Assembly (NCBI GenBank): GCA_903866355.1
Contig: CAIPNE010000475.1
Location: 1 to 16,750 of the forward strand
DNA: 16,750 nt
Direction: 5' to 3'
DNA from: an uncultured Gammaproteobacteria bacterium
GTDB taxonomy: Bacteria; Pseudomonadota; Gammaproteobacteria; Ga0077536
The position numbers were made by a program, and so were the translations under genes. The notes beneath the pieces were generated by a model. The model saw only the letters and a program-made list of their open reading frames with translations. It was not told the origin of the DNA and searched no databases. This document shows, in pieces, positions 14,556 through 16,750 of this stretch. Every line of letters starts with the position of its first letter. Position 1 is the stretch's first letter.

Positions 14556-15521
14556 GTGGATATGATTCCCAGTCGCTCGGCCATGATGCTCTTTGCGGGC
14601 AATTCCAATCCCGCGCTCGCCCGTTCGGTAGCGGGACATTTACAAATACCCTTGGGCAAGGCCACCGTCAGCCGCTTCAGCGACGGCGAAGTCATGGTCG
14701 AAATTGCCGAAAACGTGCGTGCACGCGATGTTTTTGTCATGCAGTCCATTTGCAAACCCACCAACGACAACCTCATGGAACTGATGGTGCTCATCGACGC
14801 ACTGCGGCGCGCGTCCACGGCCAGCATTACCGCCGTCGTTCCCTACTTGGGTTATTCCCGACAAGACCGCCGTACGCGTTCGGCACGGGTGCCCATCTCC
14901 GCCAAGGTGGTGGCCAATATGATCGCAAGCGTGGGCACCGATCGAGTCTTAACCGTGGATTTACACGCGGATCAAATTCAAGGCTTCTACGATATCCCGA
15001 TGGATAATGTTTACGCCTCGCCGGTGCTGCTCGGCGACATCTGGAAGCACGAGTACAAAAATTTGATGGTGATTTCCCCCGATGTGGGGGGCGTGGTGCG
15101 CGCGCGTGCTGTTGCTCGCCGCTTGGACGACGCCGATCTGGCCATCATCGACAAGCGCCGCCCACGGGCTAACGAAGCTGAAATCATGAACATCATCGGC
15201 GATGTCTCGGGCCGCAGCTGCGTCATCGTCGACGACATGGTCGATACCGCCGGCACGTTGTGCCAAGCCGCCAAGGCGCTCAAAGCGCGCGGCGCCATTG
15301 CGGTTGCCGCCTATTGCACCCACGCGGTGCTGTCCGGCAAGGCGCTAGTCAATATCAACAACTCCGAGCTCGATGAGCTTGTAGTCACAGACACCATCCC
15401 GCTTTCCGAAGAAGCGGCAGCCTGCCCCCGCATCCGAGTGCTCTCGGTGGCGGCCATGCTGGGTGAGAGTATCAATCGGATGAATTCGGGGCAGTCACTG
15501 AGCTCGATGTTTATCGATTGA
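14556..15521 (+). CDS. prs: Ribose-phosphate pyrophosphokinase (PRPP synthetase)
   Basis: Prs makes 5-phosphoribosyl 1-pyrophosphate from ribose 5-phosphate and ATP, feeding nucleotide, histidine, tryptophan and NAD synthesis. Conserved blocks are LFAGNSNPALA near the N terminus, RFSDGEVMVEIAENVR, the catalytic flexible loop YSRQDRRTRSARVPISAK, the metal-binding DLHADQIQGFYD, DKRRPRANEAE and the PRPP-binding loop VIVDDMVDTAGTLC. Length is 312-321 residues depending on the start. GTG at 14556 has AAGG five bases upstream; ATG at 14562 has it at 11 bases; ATG at 14583 gives the length nearest E. coli (315) but has no ribosome site. I list the GTG but am not certain. It follows the tRNA-Gln gene directly. 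Confidence 0.96.
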   Translation: MDMIPSRSAMMLFAGNSNPALARSVAGHLQIPLGKATVSRFSDGEVMVEIAENVRARDVFVMQSICKPTNDNLMELMVLIDALRRASTASITAVVPYLGYSRQDRRTRSARVPISAKVVANMIASVGTDRVLTVDLHADQIQGFYDIPMDNVYASPVLLGDIWKHEYKNLMVISPDVGGVVRARAVARRLDDADLAIIDKRRPRANEAEIMNIIGDVSGRSCVIVDDMVDTAGTLCQAAKALKARGAIAVAAYCTHAVLSGKALVNINNSELDELVVTDTIPLSEEAAACPRIRVLSVAAMLGESINRMNSGQSLSSMFID

Positions 15522-15532
15522 CCCAAACGGCC

Positions 15533-15558
15533 CACGCCGCCTGGTCGCGGGAGGCGTG
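15533..15558 (+). terminator. Weak inverted repeat after prs
   Basis: CACGCC (15533-15538) can pair with GGCGTG (15553-15558) around a 14-base loop, in which a few further GC pairs are possible. It lies 12 bases past the prs stop. There is no T tract after it, so at most it is a pause or an RNA-processing structure between prs and rplY. Confidence 0.2.
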
Positions 15559-15580
15559 AGGTCGCTTAGACAGTCATTTC

Positions 15581-15585
15581 AGGAG
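15581..15585 (+). promoter_or_regulatory. Strong Shine-Dalgarno sequence of rplY
   Basis: AGGAG lies seven bases before the ATG at 15593 and fixes that start. It is the clearest ribosome-binding site in the window. Most neighbouring genes have weak or no such site, in keeping with high expression of a ribosomal protein. Confidence 0.8.
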
Positions 15586-15592
15586 AATCAAC

Positions 15593-16291
15593 ATGCAAGT
15601 TAGTTTTGAGGTTACCGCTGAACTGCGGACCCTGCAGGGGAAGAGTGCGAGCCGCCGCCTGCGTCGTGATGGCAAATTGCCGGCGATTCTGTACGGCGCG
15701 GGTCAGGAACCGGTCTGCCTCCAACTGCACCATAACAAAATGCTGCTGCAGTCCGAACATGAGGCGTTTTATTCGCACATCCTGACCCTCAAGATGCCTG
15801 ACGGCACTGATGAAAAAGTCATTTTGAAAGCGATGCAGCGTCACCCAGTGCGGCCGATCATCATGCACATGGATTTTTTGCGGATTAATGAAAACGAGGA
15901 GCTCACGATGCGGGTTCCGCTGCATTTCCTCAATCAAGACATCTGCCCAGCCGTCAAATCAGGTGGTGGCACGGTCATCCACTATGCTGGCGAGGCGATG
16001 CTGTCGTGTCTGCCAAAAGACCTGCCGGAGTACATCTCGGTCGATCTGCTGACCTTGGGTTTGGGTCAGACGCTGCATTTTTCGGACTTGGTCTTGCCGG
16101 CCGGCGTGCGCATCGCCCCGCTCTCCGCGGGTGGCGACGCCTCCTTACCGGTGATCATGATCCAGGCCCCGCGCGTGGTAGAAGAAGCGCCAACGGCTGC
16201 TGCTGCCAAAGGCGCCAAAGGCAATCCTGCCGCCAAGGCCGCGCCCAAACCAGCGGCCAAGCCGCCCGCCAAGCCGGCGTCCAAGAAGTAA
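15593..16291 (+). CDS. rplY: 50S ribosomal protein L25, long CTC/TL5 form
   Basis: L25 binds 5S rRNA in the large subunit. This is the two-domain general-stress/CTC form, 232 residues, unlike the 94-residue single-domain protein of E. coli. Residues 1 to about 93 are the 5S-binding beta-barrel, with GKSASRRLRRDGKLPAILYG and a HPVRPIIMHMDFLRI stretch. Residues about 100-195 are the TL5 C-terminal domain, with VPLHFLNQDICPAVKSGG, a CLPKDLPEYISVDL block and ADLVLP-like sequence (here SDLVLPAGVRI). The last 35 residues or so are an alanine/lysine/proline tail. The start is set by AGGAG seven bases upstream. It lies between prs and pth, a conserved arrangement. Confidence 0.96.
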   Translation: MQVSFEVTAELRTLQGKSASRRLRRDGKLPAILYGAGQEPVCLQLHHNKMLLQSEHEAFYSHILTLKMPDGTDEKVILKAMQRHPVRPIIMHMDFLRINENEELTMRVPLHFLNQDICPAVKSGGGTVIHYAGEAMLSCLPKDLPEYISVDLLTLGLGQTLHFSDLVLPAGVRIAPLSAGGDASLPVIMIQAPRVVEEAPTAAAAKGAKGNPAAKAAPKPAAKPPAKPASKK

Positions 16292-16305
16292 GGCCCATTC
16301 GCCGT

Positions 16306-16333
16306 CTCGGTCGGGCAGCATCGCCCGGCCGAG
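16306..16333 (+). terminator. Hairpin between rplY and pth
   Basis: An 11-bp stem (16306-16316 with 16323-16333, one T-G pair) encloses the loop AGCATC. It begins 15 bases after the rplY stop and ends 17 bases before the pth ATG. No uridine run follows, so it may be a partial terminator that lowers pth relative to rplY, or an RNase barrier, rather than a full stop. Confidence 0.4.
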
Positions 16334-16350
16334 CCGACTTGGCTGCCTGA

Positions 16351-16750
16351 ATGACCAGCGGCATCGACCTCATCGTAGGGCTTGGAAATCCCGGAGCCCA
16401 ATACGAACGCACCCGCCACAACGTGGGCGCATGGCTGCTGGACAAGCTGGCACAACAAGGCGCCAGCCTACGCGCGGAAAGTAAGTTTCAGGCGGTACTC
16501 GGTACGCTGAGGTTGGCTGGGCGCTCGATCGTGCTGCTCAAGCCCACCACTTTCATGAATCATAGCGGGCAAGCCGTGGGCGCCTATGCACGCTATTACA
16601 AAATAGAACCCGCCGCGATTTTAGTTCTCCACGATGAACTCGACCTGTCCCCTGGGACCGTGCGGCTCAAGGCGGGTGGCGGCCACGGTGGGCACAACGG
16701 TTTGCGCGACATTGCCGCGCAAATTGGCACAGAATTTTTGCGTTTGCGCA
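16351..16750 (+). CDS. pth: Peptidyl-tRNA hydrolase, 3'-truncated by window edge
   Basis: Pth hydrolyses peptidyl-tRNAs released prematurely from ribosomes so that the tRNA can be recycled. The first 133 codons are present, of roughly 190-200 in the family. Visible motifs are VGLGNPGAQYERTRHNVG with the catalytic histidine His23, LLKPTTFMNHSGQAV with the substrate-binding asparagine of TFMN, LVLHDELDLSPG with the catalytic-site aspartate, and GGGHGGHNGLRDI. ATG at 16351 is fixed as the earliest possible start by an in-frame TGA immediately before it. No Shine-Dalgarno sequence is visible. The reading frame is still open at the last base of the window. It follows rplY after a 59-base gap that holds a strong hairpin. 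Confidence 0.96.
   Translation, partial: MTSGIDLIVGLGNPGAQYERTRHNVGAWLLDKLAQQGASLRAESKFQAVLGTLRLAGRSIVLLKPTTFMNHSGQAVGAYARYYKIEPAAILVLHDELDLSPGTVRLKAGGGHGGHNGLRDIAAQIGTEFLRLR

Noticed and set aside
1..16750. Mobile element, prophage, integron or CRISPR array
   Set aside because: No transposase, integrase, direct-repeat array or attachment-site duplication was seen. The tRNA-Gln gene is intact and is followed by prs, not by an integrated element.

Overview
The window is ordinary, dense chromosome from a gammaproteobacterium of fairly high GC content. Evidence for this is the block hemA-prfA-prmC-moeB running one way and, divergently, TPR lipoprotein-lolB-ispE-tRNA-Gln-prs-rplY-pth running the other. 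As I recall it, this is the same order as in pseudomonads and many related gammaproteobacteria. The LolB receptor, the YgiM-like SH3/anchor protein and the DUF3135-like protein point the same way. I cannot name a genus. I see no phage, insertion sequence, integron, CRISPR array or defence island.

Layout. (1) 1-529, plus strand: the 3' part of engB (ribosome-assembly GTPase), cut by the window edge. (2) 530-727: a convergent gap with three tight inverted repeats, two of them mutually exclusive. (3) 728-11079, minus strand: twelve genes in one direction. In transcription order these are hemA, prfA, prmC, moeB, a JAMM/M67 metallopeptidase, lemA, a GIDE-domain membrane protein with an EF-hand, prlC, an SH3/coiled-coil membrane-anchored protein, xthA, a DUF3135-like gene and rpmE. 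Several junctions overlap by 4-8 bases, which suggests translational coupling. (4) 11080-11200: the divergent control region, ending in a short palindrome with a TATA-like hexamer on each strand. (5) 11201-16750, plus strand: TPR lipoprotein, lolB, ispE, tRNA-Gln(UUG), prs, rplY and the 5' part of pth.

How the genes fit together. The left half of the core starts tetrapyrrole synthesis (HemA charges into glutamate-1-semialdehyde) and terminates translation (RF1 and its methylase PrmC). MoeB and the JAMM peptidase are an E1-like/isopeptidase-like pair that probably handles a small sulfur-carrier protein encoded elsewhere. LemA, the GIDE/EF-hand protein, PrlC and the SH3 protein form an envelope- and peptide-handling stretch. 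XthA repairs DNA. The right half combines outer-membrane lipoprotein delivery (LolB), isoprenoid precursor synthesis (IspE), PRPP synthesis (Prs), the 5S-rRNA-binding protein L25 and peptidyl-tRNA hydrolase.

I did not find a convincing undescribed system. The parts most worth a second look are the E1-like/JAMM/LemA/GIDE neighbourhood, the EF-hand in place of a RING finger in the GIDE protein, the possibly leaderless TPR lipoprotein start, and the hairpin cluster between engB and rpmE.
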